Assembly (NCBI GenBank): GCA_011109175.1
Contig: RDEW01000012.1
Location: forward strand, 279,693-343,692
Length of the DNA stretch: 64,000 nt
Direction: 5' to 3'
Source: Dicyema japonicum
Taxonomy: Eukaryota > Dicyemida > Rhombozoa > Dicyemidae
The notes beneath the pieces are model-generated. The model was not told where the DNA came from and did not search any database. It saw nothing but the letters and a program-made list of their open reading frames with translations. A program made the position numbers and the translations under genes. Positions 45,070 to 57,660 of this stretch are shown here, piece after piece (position 1 is the first letter of the stretch; every line of letters starts with the position of its first letter).

Positions 45070-45348
45070 TTATTTGATTCTGAACCCTTCCATAACATTT
45101 GGACAGGTGAACCACATGATGAAATGAAAAAATTCCAAATACCGCGGTAACACCAAACTAACTACTCTCCTGATCCCGGCCTCCTTAAGCAACCATCTCA
45201 CCTTTATTCGATATTCGTCCCGAGACCTGACACACTTTCTGCACGCACGTGTTAATTTTGGAAAATTTGAAGGTATCATTAGGGATCTCGTTCTCCTCAC
45301 AGGTGCCTCTAAAGGAGTTGGTCTTAAAAAGTGGGGAACCTTTGTAGA
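45070..45348 (-). repeat. LINE-tail-like repeat, right arm
   Basis: Mirror of 31320-31640, with the same short frame EYRIKVRWLLKEAGIRR. Confidence 0.45.
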
Positions 45349-45358
45349 GTCCTAGTGA

Positions 45359-48300
45359 TTATTATTGTAGGCACGTACGCGATGCCAAGATCATGACAAA
45401 GCATGTGCAACACGAAAAGTTGATAATCTAATTAACGTCACCCATCTTTTTCGATCCGTTGCCATGTTCCGTAGCATATCTAGATCGTCCCAATCTTTAA
45501 GGCACTTTCCAATCCTCCTGAGATCTTCATCTAGAATAACCAGCAGTGTTGTCATCGGCCGGCCGCGGAAACGAGAAGCTTCTAAGACAAAATAATCCTC
45601 CATTGCTATGTTGGCAGGGGTCCCCATATCGTGGCGGAGTATGTGTCCAAAGAGCCTCAATCTTGAATCAGTAATATCACATGATATTGGCTTAGTTCCT
45701 GTTCTCTTGTATAAGATTTCGGACGGCATTTTGAAAAAGCTTTGGGAAGAAAGGAGTGCTCGGAGATGATTTCTGTAAAAAGAATTCAACTTTTCGACTT
45801 CCTGCCCTGTACATGCCCATGTACCGGCATTATATAATAGGATTGGCCTCACTAGGGCATTGTATAGTCTCATTCGAGTTTTAGGGTCAAGCCCATTGTG
45901 CAGAAGCCAGGTCTTCTTCATTTTGTTGAAAGCGACATTAGTTAGTGTCTTCCTTCGTGTTATATCTTCGGTGTCACCGAGAAGGGATCCTAGTTTTTTT
46001 GATCTACGCCAGTGCTCGTCGGTCCTTTCCTCACTTCTTTTTAGCTCCGTGATTTCGGTTTTGTTTGTGTTTACTTTTAATGACCACTCAGTCATTTTAT
46101 CAGGCATTTTCTCAAAAAGTGCAATTAACTCTTCTTTGTTATTCGAAATAAAGTCCACGTCGTCCGCATATGCTATTATGCTCATGCCTTCTCTGATATG
46201 AAACTTCAAGTCTCGTTGAGCTCCCTCCAGATAAATAATGAACAAAATCGGGGATAATGGATCTCCTTGAGGGGTAACAATTATCGTTTCAAATGTACTC
46301 GATAGAACTTTCCCAGTCCTGACCATCAAACTCGTGTCCGTCAAGAGTGTCTTGACTATCCTAATCGTTGAGCCCTCCAAGAAGTGCTCCAGTATTTGCA
46401 GCAGCTTGTTCCTGTTGACGGAATCAAAGGCCTTTGACATATCAATCCCCAGAATGGTTGTCGTTATTTTAAATTTTTGAACAGTCGCACTTCTCCATTT
46501 GTGGCTCCATATAACATCTGACGTTGATCTCCCTTTGGGAAGCCACTTTGATAAGCCGACAGGTACGAGTCTAGGCGTCCCTCCATTCTTTGAAGCGTAA
46601 TATTGGCTAGTATCTTCCGTAATGTGTTGGTTAAGATCACTGGTCTTAGGTTCTCAACTTTCCCCGATTTTTTGTTTGGCTTCTGTACTGGTATCAATAG
46701 TCCTTTTCCAATTGGCAAAGTGGTTCCTTTACTATACGTTTCGTTTAGAATCCAGGCAATAATCATGTATAGCTTTTGAGTTCCATATTTGAAAAATTCA
46801 CTATTTAAGCCATCTGGGCCGAAACTCTTATTGTCCTTCAGTTTGAAACTTGCTGTCATCACTTCTTCCAAAGTTATTTCTTAGTCTAATTTTCCCTGAT
46901 CCGTGTTAATGGTGAGTTTTTTGCTATTTTTTGATACGAATTGTGCTTCAAAATAATCCGCTATAAGTTCTGCAATTTCTTGTTGGTTAGCAATATGTTT
47001 TCCTTCTTCATCTGTCAGTGTTTTCCTTGGTAGTTTTCTGATTTGTCCGACAGCTTCATAAAACTTCGCATTGTCTTTAAGGCCTTCGATTTTCTCTATT
47101 TTTGTTATTCTTTCGTTCTTTAATATCCGACGTGCAGCTTTTCTTATTTTCCTATTTATGACTGTTCTTTCCTTTTGTAGCCGATGTTTCGTATTTTTGT
47201 CATCTGTATTTAGACATTGTATCGCCTTTTGTTGATTTCCAAGGAGTTTCAAAGCGGTTATTTTTTCAGTTGGTGTATTAGTTACGCAGTCCTCTTTCAG
47301 TATATCCGCAGCAATCATGATATTCTGTTTGACCAAGGTCCACGTAATTTGCAGTGACAAATCTACTGATATTTCTTCCAATCCCTCATCCAAGTATTTT
47401 CTGAATTCTTCTCCCTAAATAGTATTGTTCTTTAGATGGTCTATAATTTATCCTTTCCCCCGCAGTTCCTTGTGTCCATTGCACTTTCTTTTCATCCCTT
47501 GCAAACCCATAAGTTTCTTTATGGATATTTTGGCAATAACCATCTTGTGATCGCTGTCAATTATAGACCCTCCATAAGCACGGGCATCAGTGACAATACT
47601 GCGGTCTTTTTGTCTACAAATAATGTAGTCTATTTGATTGTAGATTTTCGCAATGCTTCCGTCAGACTTAGTTCTATTGCCTGACCAAGTTGTCCTGTGT
47701 CATGCTGAGTGCATAAAGGCCGTGTTACAAAGGAAAACATTATTTATTTGACAAAAGATAGCTAACAAGATTCTTGCAATGTTCCTTTTTCCCTTTCCAT
47801 GTCTTCCAATGAATGCTTCTTCTATAGTGATTCGACTTTCAACTTTTGCATTAAGATCACCGGCAATCAATATTAATGTGGAATTTGCATAATTGGGATA
47901 AACATCAGACAGATTCGCACAAAAGTCGTCAATTTCCTCGGGTTTCTTATTGATCCATCCACTATGTGGAGCATATGCGTTAATAATAGTAAGATAACAA
48001 TTCGGAGAGTCATGATTGTCCAATGTTATTTGTAAAATCCCAATCCTTTCATTGATTGTCCAATAACGGTATATGCGGCGGAGTAGGTCCTTTCTTACAG
48101 CAAATCCGAGTCCGTAATGTTTTGATCCCCCAGAGAGAAAGATTAAATGAAACTTTCCATGTTGTTCTTCAAACTCCTTCGATATTTTTGTCTCTTGGAG
48201 ACATTTGACTGATATCTTGTATTTTGAAAGGTCTTCACAAAGTTCTTTTCTTTTCCATGCACTAGAGACTCCTCTGACATTGAACGTTAAAAGAGAGAAG

Positions 48301-48373
48301 TCATTTAGGTTGCAATTTTCGTGTTTTTCAGACATACTTTTTCAAGAGGGACGTCACCACCTCAACCAAAAAA
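45359..48373 (-). mobile_element. Full-length RTE-like LINE (copy c, right) with TSD
   Basis: Mirror of 28293-31309, flanked by the same 10-bp duplication (45349-45358 and 48374-48383). The linker frame 46881-47393 is open for 170 codons here, whereas the left copy has two stops in the same place. Endonuclease and RT stops are otherwise shared. The insertion predates the duplication, since both arms carry it at the same site. Confidence 0.9.
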
Positions 48374-48383
48374 GTTCTAGTGA

Positions 48384-48655
48384 CTGTTGCTTGAAAATTA
48401 TTATTATTATTATTATTTAAGCCAAAGAAACACCGTCTTAAACAATAACTAATATTAGGTGATCCCGGCATCTCTCAATAATCGGGCCATTTTTTCTCGA
48501 TGCTCCGACTGTGATCCCACGCATTTTCTATACGGAAAATAACTAAATATTATAATTAGATAACTATTCTTAGCTTTAAATCATTTTCGGTTATATTTTT
48601 TAATGTTTATTCTATATTTATTAATAATAAAATATTAAATTCAGTACACGTAATT
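48384..48655. other. 5' flank of PDI1, right copy
   Basis: Mirror of 28010-28282. An (ATT)n run at 48399-48418, then an AT-rich presumed promoter. Confidence 0.4.
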
Positions 48656-50215
48656 ATGATCATTCTATTAACTTTGTTCACTCTTTTTTTGTCCAACGAT
48701 TTAACCGCTAATGAGTTCAATAAACTACTAAAGACGACTCAATTCTTCCACGTGATGTTCCATGCTCCATGGTGAGTGGTTTATTTAGTGAAGGTGTGGA
48801 CACTGCAAACATTTTAAACCCATCTTTGAGCAAGTGGCAAGTGAGGTTGAGAAGACAGGAGTAAACGCAAGGCTCGTAAAGGTTGATTGCACCACAGAAA
48901 CCGAACTCTGCCAAAACCATGGCATTTCCGGATATCCCTCAATAAAATACTTCAAGAATGGGAATCACGTGGACGACTATCGGGGAGAAAGGAGTTTCGA
49001 AGCCTACTACGACTATGTCTCTGATTTGTCCAAACCACCAACCACTATTGTAGATACTATTGAGCACTTTGATGACGTCGTGGCCGACAATAAGTCTGTC
49101 AAATTATTTGGTTGCTGTTTCTAAACAATTTCAGGGTTCTTTTGTAAGGATGATTTGCTTGAAGAATTCAAATCAGTCTCCGAGTCCACTCTCCGTAAGG
49201 TCGTTGACTTTTATTATACTTACAATAACAAAGTCTGTGCTGAGAGATCACAGGGGAGGTTGTCTTCCATGGTTATAGTAGTTCTGTTGTTATGTACAAA
49301 CCTGGGGAGGACAGAGCCGCATATAATGAGGGGGAGAGTCTTTCTGATTGGGTCAGAGACACATAGTATTAATATTCTTTATGGTAGTCTGGGTCCCTGT
49401 GGAATGATATCTTCCAAGACAAGTGACCTCTTCACAAAGCCAACACTGATTGCGTACTTTTCCGTGGACTATGCTAACAACAAGAAATACAGTGAATATT
49501 ACAGAAAGAGGTTAGGGGGTTGTTTATTCAGAATGGTGAAGGTCATGCAACAAAATGACTACTCGGGGCAGTTCATGTGCGGATATGATGATATTCAGTC
49601 GAGGGCTGAGGAACTTGGAGTTAGCCCAAATGAGAGGATCGTGGTCTTCATGTTCTCGAAGGACGGTAAGAAGTACAGAATGCAGCAGGATTTCTCTTTT
49701 GATTCAGTTTCTAAGTTTGTGAATGACTACTTGGCTGGTAATCTCAAGCCTTCAATAAAGTCATCCCCAATTCCCGATTCTAGTCCTGTTGGGGGTCCTC
49801 AGGTAGTATGTGACTCTGAGTTGTGTAGGAAGTGGTTGGACTGACATTTGATGAGATTGTGAACCAGGACAAGAATGTGTTTGTCCTGTTCTATGCCCCA
49901 TGGTGTGGACATTGCAAGAATGTGATGCCTGTTTATGAGGAGTTGGCCGCTAAGGTGGTATTCTGTCATATTTGTAGTTCAGTGGGGATGAGTCTGTCGT
50001 TATTGCCAAGATGGACGCCACTAGTAATGAGTATCCTTCCAATTATGAGGTGACTGGGTTGATTTGTCACGTGTATTGTTAGGTTTCCAACGTTTTACTA
50101 CTCACCCAGAAATGACAAAATGAATCCAATCAAATATCAAGGGGGAAGGGATTTGGAGTCATTTGTGGAGTTTCTGAAACAACAGAGTGGGGATTCGATC
50201 TCTTCTGATCTTTAA
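48656..50215 (+). CDS. Protein disulfide isomerase, ERp57/PDIA3-like (PDI1, right)
   Basis: An ER thiol oxidoreductase that forms and shuffles disulfides in secretory proteins. Start ATG 48656 gives a hydrophobic signal peptide of about 18 residues. Domain a has PWCGHC (Cys 40 and 43) and domain a' has [10 protein letters not shown] (Cys 372 and 375). The cis-Pro loops GYPSIKYF and GFPTFYY follow each. The b/b' part includes [12 protein letters not shown] and [20 protein letters not shown], as in ERp57. Eight GT-AG introns lie at 48772-48793, 49111-49134, 49259-49278, 49366-49387, 49511-49531, 49803-49828, 49955-49977 and 50058-50082 (20-26 nt). Removing them leaves exactly 1377 nt, or 458 residues (ERp57: about 505). 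It ends -SSDL rather than KDEL or QEDL. Fully open after splicing. Confidence 0.93.
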
Positions 50216-50819
50216 TTATTTATGACGGTGTTATGGGGTTAATATTGTCTTGTCTGTTATATTATTAATGAAATGGCTGTGGTGACGTTATCATTTGGCA
50301 TTCCTCCATAAGTTGGTGATCTTTTTGTAAAGTTTCACTGACATCCATGGAATATTGGACTATCAACTATCAGAACCGAGGGCTGCCCGCTCAACTGCGA
50401 GCTCCGATTCGTTCTTGTGAAACTTCGAAGGAGGATTATTGATGAGGCTTCTGAAGCGTGTCGGGATCATGTAGTTATTTATATGTTACCGTTGTCTGTT
50501 ATTTTAATTTCAGTGACACATAGTGATATTATTAAAAAATTATTTTGCTTCACAAAGACTTGTTAAATAATTGGTGATCCATAAATCGTATCTATGGGAA
50601 TTAATTGTATTTTTAATAATAAAAGTACTTTTTTGCCTCAAATATTAAAAAAACCAATAAAAGTGATATAAATTATTAATAAGTTAGTGATTGACTAAAT
50701 AATTAAAAATGAAGATAGTGACTGGGATTCCACCGAAATTGATACAACGATTATATTCAATCTCCCACTTGGGGAAGTCAGACAATGGGAATACAGAGTA
50801 GTGTGGATGCTTAAATTAT
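50216..50819. other. 3' flank of PDI1, right copy
   Basis: Mirror of 25851-26452. No gene. A CGGGATCATGTAGTTATTTA block at 50460 belongs to the LINE-tail repeat type. Confidence 0.4.
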
Positions 50820-51080
50820 TTATTGCCACAGGATCACTAAACTAAAGTGAAGAAGAGAGTTTAAAACTGAGTGATCCATTTCCCACGGAAATGGATTTAG
50901 ACGCATCTTTTCCAAGCATCACGTTCACCCATATCTGCCATTGTGGAAACCCCTCCAGTGGAGGAGAGAAATTATTTTTCCAAACACTGGACGTCCCCTG
51001 TTTCCACGTGACGCCTCTTCGAAATTGAAGAAGACTAGGTGGGGTAATCGGGACTAAATACCAAACAATATACATGGTTT
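50820..51080. repeat. SINE-like repeat family A, right arm copy
   Basis: Reverse complement of 25590-25850. Confidence 0.45.
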
Positions 51081-51324
51081 ATCTGATATGTTCTATCGAT
51101 TAATGTCTGTTTCCACAAAAGGCGGTCAAGTAATGAAAAGTTCTAGGTAACACACTCCTACTCGAGTCCACATGTCACATTCAAAGTACATCCCTAACCA
51201 ACTGGACTAATACTATTGATTTTGATTAAGTATATTTCAAGTTGTCACCAATTGTGTGTAATGACAGTTCAATTATAGCACGTGACAATAGTGTTAATCA
51301 CAAGACAACGTTAATAAATGTTAA

Positions 51325-51832
51325 TCAAACTTTGTAAGGCTTTGGAGCACAAAATCTAAGGTGGTCCCCTCTTTGTCCAAACTCGTCATCCAGTGTGGTT
51401 ACCAAACACTCTCTCTGGTCATCAGGGATTTCTGGGGTCTTCACAAACTCCATGGGACCGTCAGATTCCTCAATGGAGACCCTTTCTACCTTTGATCTTT
51501 TCTTTTTCCCATTGAGAGACATTTTGGAGAACAAGTACCTGACAAGCTTACCTTTGGAAGACTTTTTGACTGAGTTCTTAGAAAGTGACTCAATTTTGAG
51601 TGAATTGACAGCCAAGTCTGCTATTTTGTCATTTTTGCAGTTAATATCGTCATTTTTGTTAATGAAGACGTTGAATTTGTAATTAGACCTGTCGAGAGAT
51701 GAGTCCTTGCACACCAAATCAAGCAATTCAGCAATCACATAACCACAATATTAATATTAACTACTTTTCAGGAACAGTGAAGTCTTTTGTGGAGCCATCT
51801 GGTAATATAACTGGGATAGTAAAATTTTCCAT
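51325..51832 (-). CDS. Ubiquitin-like (Cordon-bleu-like?) protein, right copy
   Basis: Mirror of 24836-25343 with the same two-exon reading and the same AG-less 22-nt gap. Start at the CAT (reverse ATG) 51830-51832. Identical to the left copy as far as I compared, while most nearby transposon copies show differences. Confidence 0.5.
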
Positions 51833-52734
51833 TACAAAAACACGACAATACAAATAGCGCGACAAAATTAATTTATTAAATAATTAATATTACATTTAAA
51901 TATATAATTATTAATATTATTCATCATATTCATAATTATTGTTGGACAAAATCACCTCCTTCCTGGGAAGACTAGTATTTTACTGTGTCGGAAGACCCCA
52001 CCCTCAACACTTTTCTAGTAATCAAGGAATGCCTAGGGATTCCTTGAGTTCTGTATAGAACCGGGACTCCTTTATTTTCATTTGTATCACGGTCTGAAAA
52101 TGAGTGGTCTTTCCTTAGACATCTGTCCCCGACGACTTTTTGCGTAGACACATCGGAGACACTTCCAGGAACCAATGGAGCCCTCAGGTGAACCGGTACC
52201 ATTTAATCAGTTCGGTTATCTTCTTTCTATATAAAATATTTTTAAAATATCTAACCGGAGAATCCTACCGGTTCACTTAATGAGAAACGAGTTGTTGACG
52301 GTTCTCGCCCACCAATAGACGACTTGGAAGCTACCCTTAATAGAGATTCCAGAAAATCTCATAAAAACCACTCAAAATATTTCCCTTTCTTGGTGGATCT
52401 AAATTTTTGCTTTTTCATCTGACCATATTGGTCACATAATTAACCGAATCATTCCGGGACTAGACCACCATGACTTTAAGGAACTTTTGGGAGCGCCCGC
52501 CACTCTCACGTACATTGGGATAACTAACTACCGGTCAACAAATAAAAACGAAAGTTAAATCGTTTTCTCGGGAAGACTTACAGACAAATACACAGTGTGA
52601 ATATTGAAGACCTACAATGTGTGGGAAACTAATGATTGGGAACACAGCGTGTATTCTATTAGGCCAGTAAATACAATTATGTTTAAGCATAATAGTATTA
52701 TGGGATTATTATTACTCAAGAGAGTATAATCAAT
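51833..52734. other. Upstream of Ubl-like gene, right arm
   Basis: Mirror of 23936-24835. No gene recognised. Confidence 0.35.
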
Positions 52735-52980
52735 ATTACATATACTACTTTAAGGCCATCCGAAAACTAGGCTTGGCCGATCTGCTGGATCAACTGGAAA
52801 CTACCCTCGACAGAAACAAGGAGCACCGTAGCACAACTTCGTTCTGGGCACTTCCTCCTTAGAGTTGAGTCGGACTGTTGGCTCTTATCAGCGGAACAAC
52901 TATTAATGATACTACAAAAAGCTTTCTCTTACTCGGGACCTCCGACGAACTCGAATACTTGTAGAAGCGTCCAGCACAAG
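52735..52980. repeat. Repeat family B, copy 2, right arm
   Basis: Reverse complement of 23690-23935 with one or two base changes. The adjacent A/T-run tract is a few bases shorter here. Confidence 0.5.
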
Positions 52981-53269
52981 ATATCGAGGTTGGGACAACT
53001 AAACCACCTAAATCGAGTTTTTTTATTTATTTTATATTTTGGACTACTAACCCACCTAATTCGAGTCTTTTTGCATGTAGTAAAATAATTTATTTTATTA
53101 ATCCGAATACAGTAAACTATTCAATATATTAATAATTCCATAAATAAAATATTTTATCATAATAAAGACACCAATGAACATAAACATATTAATTCAATTT
53201 TGAATATTTTAATAATAAACTACCTCCTGATAATCCAAGTCAAAGGCAATACATGACCACATCTCTACC

Positions 53270-53510
53270 TAAGCAATCTGAATACTGGTTTAGAACGATC
53301 TAATGAATGGACCTTCTCCACTGGTGGATAACTCGGAGACTACCCTCGACAGAAAAACAAGGAGGACCCTACACAATTATGTTCTTGGCATTTCCTCCTA
53401 ATAGATGAATCGGGCTATTGATTTCTTCTACCCGAGCAGTTATCATTGATTCTATAAGAACTTTCTCTTTCCCAGAACCTCCGGTGCTACTTTTTGGCTA
53501 TTCCTCTTCT
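53270..53510. repeat. Repeat family B, copy 1, right arm
   Basis: Reverse complement of 23160-23400. Confidence 0.5.
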
Positions 53511-53624
53511 GGATTGAGGGAAAATTATAATCCCATAATAATCAACGACTTGTGCGAGTACCCACAACATCGTTTCTCATATTTCTATGAGTAACATACG
53601 AAAGACTGATGAGGTCCACGAGCC

Positions 53625-54105
53625 ATGCAAAACAAATTCTTACAAAGGACTACAGAAACTAAATATTTTCGTACACTCGTCAAAAGAACTCCTTTCAATC
53701 TGGAGAACTACATTAAAAAACTTTACCGACATACCATAGCACAGGCTCTACCACATGGAATTTGTACTGTCGGAGTGAATGCTCTACCAGATCAATTCAC
53801 TACCTCGGACAACTGCTGGGCAATACAAATCAATGGATCGACCTCTAGTTACAGAAATTATGACCCGTAGATGTGGAGCCAGACTCCCCCGCTTTTGTTA
53901 AGAAAACAGAAAACCAATTTTCCTATCTCTGTCCACGGCAAATGAAAGTCTATCTCTTAATAAGTTCTTTACCCCAATCGATTTCCCATGCAAACGCGAG
54001 AGTAGACGCTTCAAGGTAGCGGTGGATACAATGGAGGACTACAGAAGTAAATGGTGGTTCTAATTGGGGGAACTGGTATTACCTAAACTATTTGCTTATA
54101 CTTTT
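53625..54105 (+). CDS. Hypothetical protein, right copy
   Basis: Mirror of 22560-23039. The open 81-codon frame is 53625-53870. Family unknown. Confidence 0.3.
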
Positions 54106-54145
54106 TCTTTCTCTGTGACCCCGGGGTTCTAAATAATATAATTTC

Positions 54146-54490
54146 ATGACAACCTCATACCTCTACATTTTATTGTTGAGGATTTCGACAATTCTCTCCT
54201 TGAAAAAATGTCATGCCTTCCATCGACCTAACAAAAGCTTTCGATCGAATTTCTCATGTCCTCCATTCAAAAAAGTATCGACAATATCCTTTATTCTGGA
54301 AATCCTGGTTCGCAAATTCCCTTTTCTGGAGACTGAAAAAAAACTTGTTTATATTATATGTCTTGTTTTCGTTACCTCACCAACAGAGTTCTTCATTTAT
54401 CAGTCCTCTCTCCCTCATTTTTCAATCTTCACCTCAGTGTGTGCCAACAGCTCTCCCTATCTTGATCTCACTACAAAGATATAATTCAAA
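54146..54490 (+). pseudogene. LINE RT remnant (DLTKAFDR), right arm
   Basis: Mirror of 22180-22520. A one-base difference in an A run near 54340 changes the downstream frame. Confidence 0.5.
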
Positions 54491-54899
54491 TATGTAAGAT
54501 AATGTTCAAAATCACTCTGCTGTCCGTGGATGCATCCCCATCGAAGCCTTCAATAACCTTAAATATCAAATCAACTGTTCATCAAAACCAGGCGATATTT
54601 GTTGTGCAGTAGCATGTCACTCAATTGACCGAAAAAGTCCCTTTAACAATGCGACACAATCGGTGCCATGAAGCATCGATATTTTGAATCAGATGGGCAC
54701 GTGCTTAGAATGGACATAAACGCCCCCTGAAAATAAAATGATGGGAAATTACTTCAACAATGAGAACAACAACAACAACAACGATTTATTGACAAAAGAG
54801 TTAAGGAGATTTCTGGAGGGTATTACATCTGAGTCCTACCATAAGGCTTGGACTCCACACCTGGACCCTTCCTCCTTTTTTTATTTTTTTATTATTAAT
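54491..54899. other. Flank and 3' UTR of J2, right arm
   Basis: Mirror of 21761-22179, including an (AAC)n run at 54763-54781. Confidence 0.4.
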
Positions 54900-56365
54900 C
54901 TCTTTCAGGACGTTTCTCCCAGCTTTATATACGTGTCCTGGACCTTTGATCTCCTCCTGAAACCATTGGTCCGATCCTCCACAATCTTGCTAATCGGTTC
55001 TAAGAGCTTGTTTTCGTCCTCGCTTAGACAGTCTTTCAGTTTCTTTTTAAAGGAGAGCTTAATTGCAGCTCTTCTAGTCTTCTCTAGGAGGGATAAGATC
55101 TTCGGAGAGAAGAACCACCCCTTGCACCCATAAAGTAGGCTAGGGAAAATAACTCCCTTGAAGATAAACAGGTAAGTATCACGGCTAACGTGTAACTTCC
55201 GTGTACATAGGAGCGACTGAAAGGCTCTCTTTCTCCTCCCCTTTATGTCGTCCATGTAATCTCCTGCGTGTCCATAGTCGACCCCCATGTAGCGCAGACT
55301 GTGTGAATTGTTTACTCCCAATGTGTATTCTTGTTTTCAGGTGCTTTTTCAAACTGCTTATTCGGAGTGCGCAAGATTTTTCAGCAGAAAGCTTTAGCCC
55401 TCTCAAGTTGCACCAATGCTCAATCTGGTAGACATACTCCCGGATTCTTCCTTCAGATATAGAAGATTTTAGAAATGTGTCCACCACGATTACGTCATCC
55501 GCATAAGAAGACTAGTATTAATATTCCTCGGACGTGGAAAACTCGCTATAAATATATTAAACAAAATAGGGCTCAATACTGAACCTTGAGGTACTCCTCT
55601 TTTGAATGATATTGCATCAGATATATATCCACACACCTTCACAAAAGATTGTCTTTCCTGAAGATAATTTCTTAGCCAAACAAATAGGTATCTTGGAACA
55701 CATGCTGATACAAGCTGCTTTAACAACGCTTCATGGCATACACTGTCGAATGCTTTCGAGATATCAAGACATAATAAGTTTATTTGTCTCTTGGAATCCT
55801 TTGCTTTCATGATTTTAGAATTCAGTAGAAAGAAACAGTCTGCACAGCCTCTTCCGGGACGAAAACCCTACTGCTCCGGAATCAGAAAGTCGTTTTCTTC
55901 TATATGTCTGCTTAGCCTTTTGAAAATGATACGTTCAATCACTTTCGCGAAAGAACATATTAAGCTAATTGGTCTGTAGCTTGCCGGATCTCTCTTTGGC
56001 TTCCCTGGTTTTGGAATCATCCTCACAACAGCTTTCTTCCATATTAAAGGCAAGTGACCAAGTCGCAAACACCCATCATAAAGACATCGCAGATAGTCAA
56101 ACAAAATATCCGGACCCTCTTTGATAAGTTTCATTGATATGTGGTCATATCCTGGAGCATTGACCTTGCATTCCCTGATAGCTGTCATCACTTCAAAGAT
56201 GCTGACAGTGCTATCAGCAATAGGTAGTTCCTCGTCGGAGTGTTTAAATATATCGGCAGACACCTTCTTTTTGTCATCAGGGATCAAACTCCACGGATCC
56301 ACACCCTGAATTTTTTGGAGCTGATCCCTGAATATCGAAGGTGTTTCCTCCGTTATGCATACTCC
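54900..56365 (-). pseudogene. Jockey/CR1-like LINE RT (J2), right copy
   Basis: Mirror of 20295-21760. It shares the in-frame TAG and the frameshift before YADD, so both lesions predate the duplication. Extra single-base indels near 55290 and 55345 are private to one arm. Confidence 0.8.
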
Positions 56366-56671
56366 CCCGTCTGGTTTATCTGGTATAACAATGTGAACAG
56401 ACCGCTGTTCAGAAGTAGGTCTAGAGTCACTCTCCTTGTGGCTCTAAATAAGGATCTTATGGGATTGGAAGAAAACGTATGTGTGCGGACGAAGACCTAC
56501 GAGCAGATGCAAAAAACAAGGGCTGATGAAGATGCCCAGTTAAGAAAATATTGAATCGTTTGTGATTTTGGTTAACGTAACGTTCCTTGGTTCTGTGAAC
56601 GTGCCTTTATTAATAATATGTTGGCCCCATGCATATCACTCTCAGTAATCGGTAAATTAATCGCCAGTAAA

Positions 56672-57118
56672 TTCAAGGTAAAATCATCGCCGTCAAGGGA
56701 CCTCGTGGGTTGGTTCCTAGATAGAAGAGTTCGAAATTTTGATTTTTTATTTTATCGTTAATTTGATTTAGAGATTAAATCGACAATAGGAACCACGTAG
56801 GTAGGTTGTCAATATAGTTATTTACTGTATAGCTTTAACTCTTCGCCAGTCTTTCTACTCTTCAGCGAGGGCTAATTCTCGTCAGTTAAATCCTACCCGT
56901 AAGGCGACGAGTCCTTACGACACGATGCAGTTGCCTGGCCAACTCTAACGGTGAGATTCCCATTATGAAAACTTTTCTGCATTATAATGAAGTTACCACT
57001 TTAGCCAATAGAAAAAATCTCATTTTAACACTTTTTTTTTAGAGAATTGAACTATTCGATTTCTTCTATCTAAGAACCCGCCCACGAGGTCCCTTGACGG
57101 CGATGATTTTACCTTGAA
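56672..57118. mobile_element. MITE-like element with 55-bp TIRs, right arm
   Basis: Reverse complement of 19544-19989, TIRs intact. Confidence 0.65.
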
Positions 57119-57465
57119 CCCGCACTCTCATACAAAAGGTACAGTAGGTTCTATCTCATCCTATAAGGGAGTGATTAAATTTTACTCCTATTGACCACCT
57201 ACATAAGATGAAGATCCTACCATCGGGTGATCACTTATAAATGCTGAGTTTACAATATTTCAATCACTTGACCCTAACAACCAAATCTTCCACTAATCAA
57301 ATCCATCAATCGCAGGCACATTCGCGAGATCTTTTGTTAAAAACTCTTTAAAATCTCACATCCGCTAAAAACAGAATTTGGACTGAAAGAATACACGACG
57401 TCCTGTCCATATGTGCTGGGCCTTTAAAGACAACAAAATGCTGTGACCCAGACCTCTAAGATCAC

Positions 57466-57660
57466 CACTTTATTATCAAAGCTTCCAAAGGCTGTCATAG
57501 TGAGACTCACATCTCTGCGGTTTGGACATAGTTCATCTCTTTTGAAAAAGAAGTTCGAGATCTCTATGCTCGTCCTTGAAGATCTCTAGTAGTGACCTGT
57601 CTTTGCGGTGAGCTTCCTAATTGTCATCAGATTCCTTCATGTTAACAAGCTGTAGTTGAC
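57466..57660 (+). pseudogene. Possible LINE RNase H-tail remnant, right arm
   Basis: Mirror of 19003-19197, with LTSLRFGHSSSLLKK and CLCGELPNCHQIPSC in different frames. Confidence 0.35.

Noticed and set aside
48834-49124. Separate short genes for each PDI frame (96, 72, 229 and 73 codons)
   Set aside because: All are exons of one gene. GT-AG micro-introns join them into one PDI with correct domain order and total length divisible by three.
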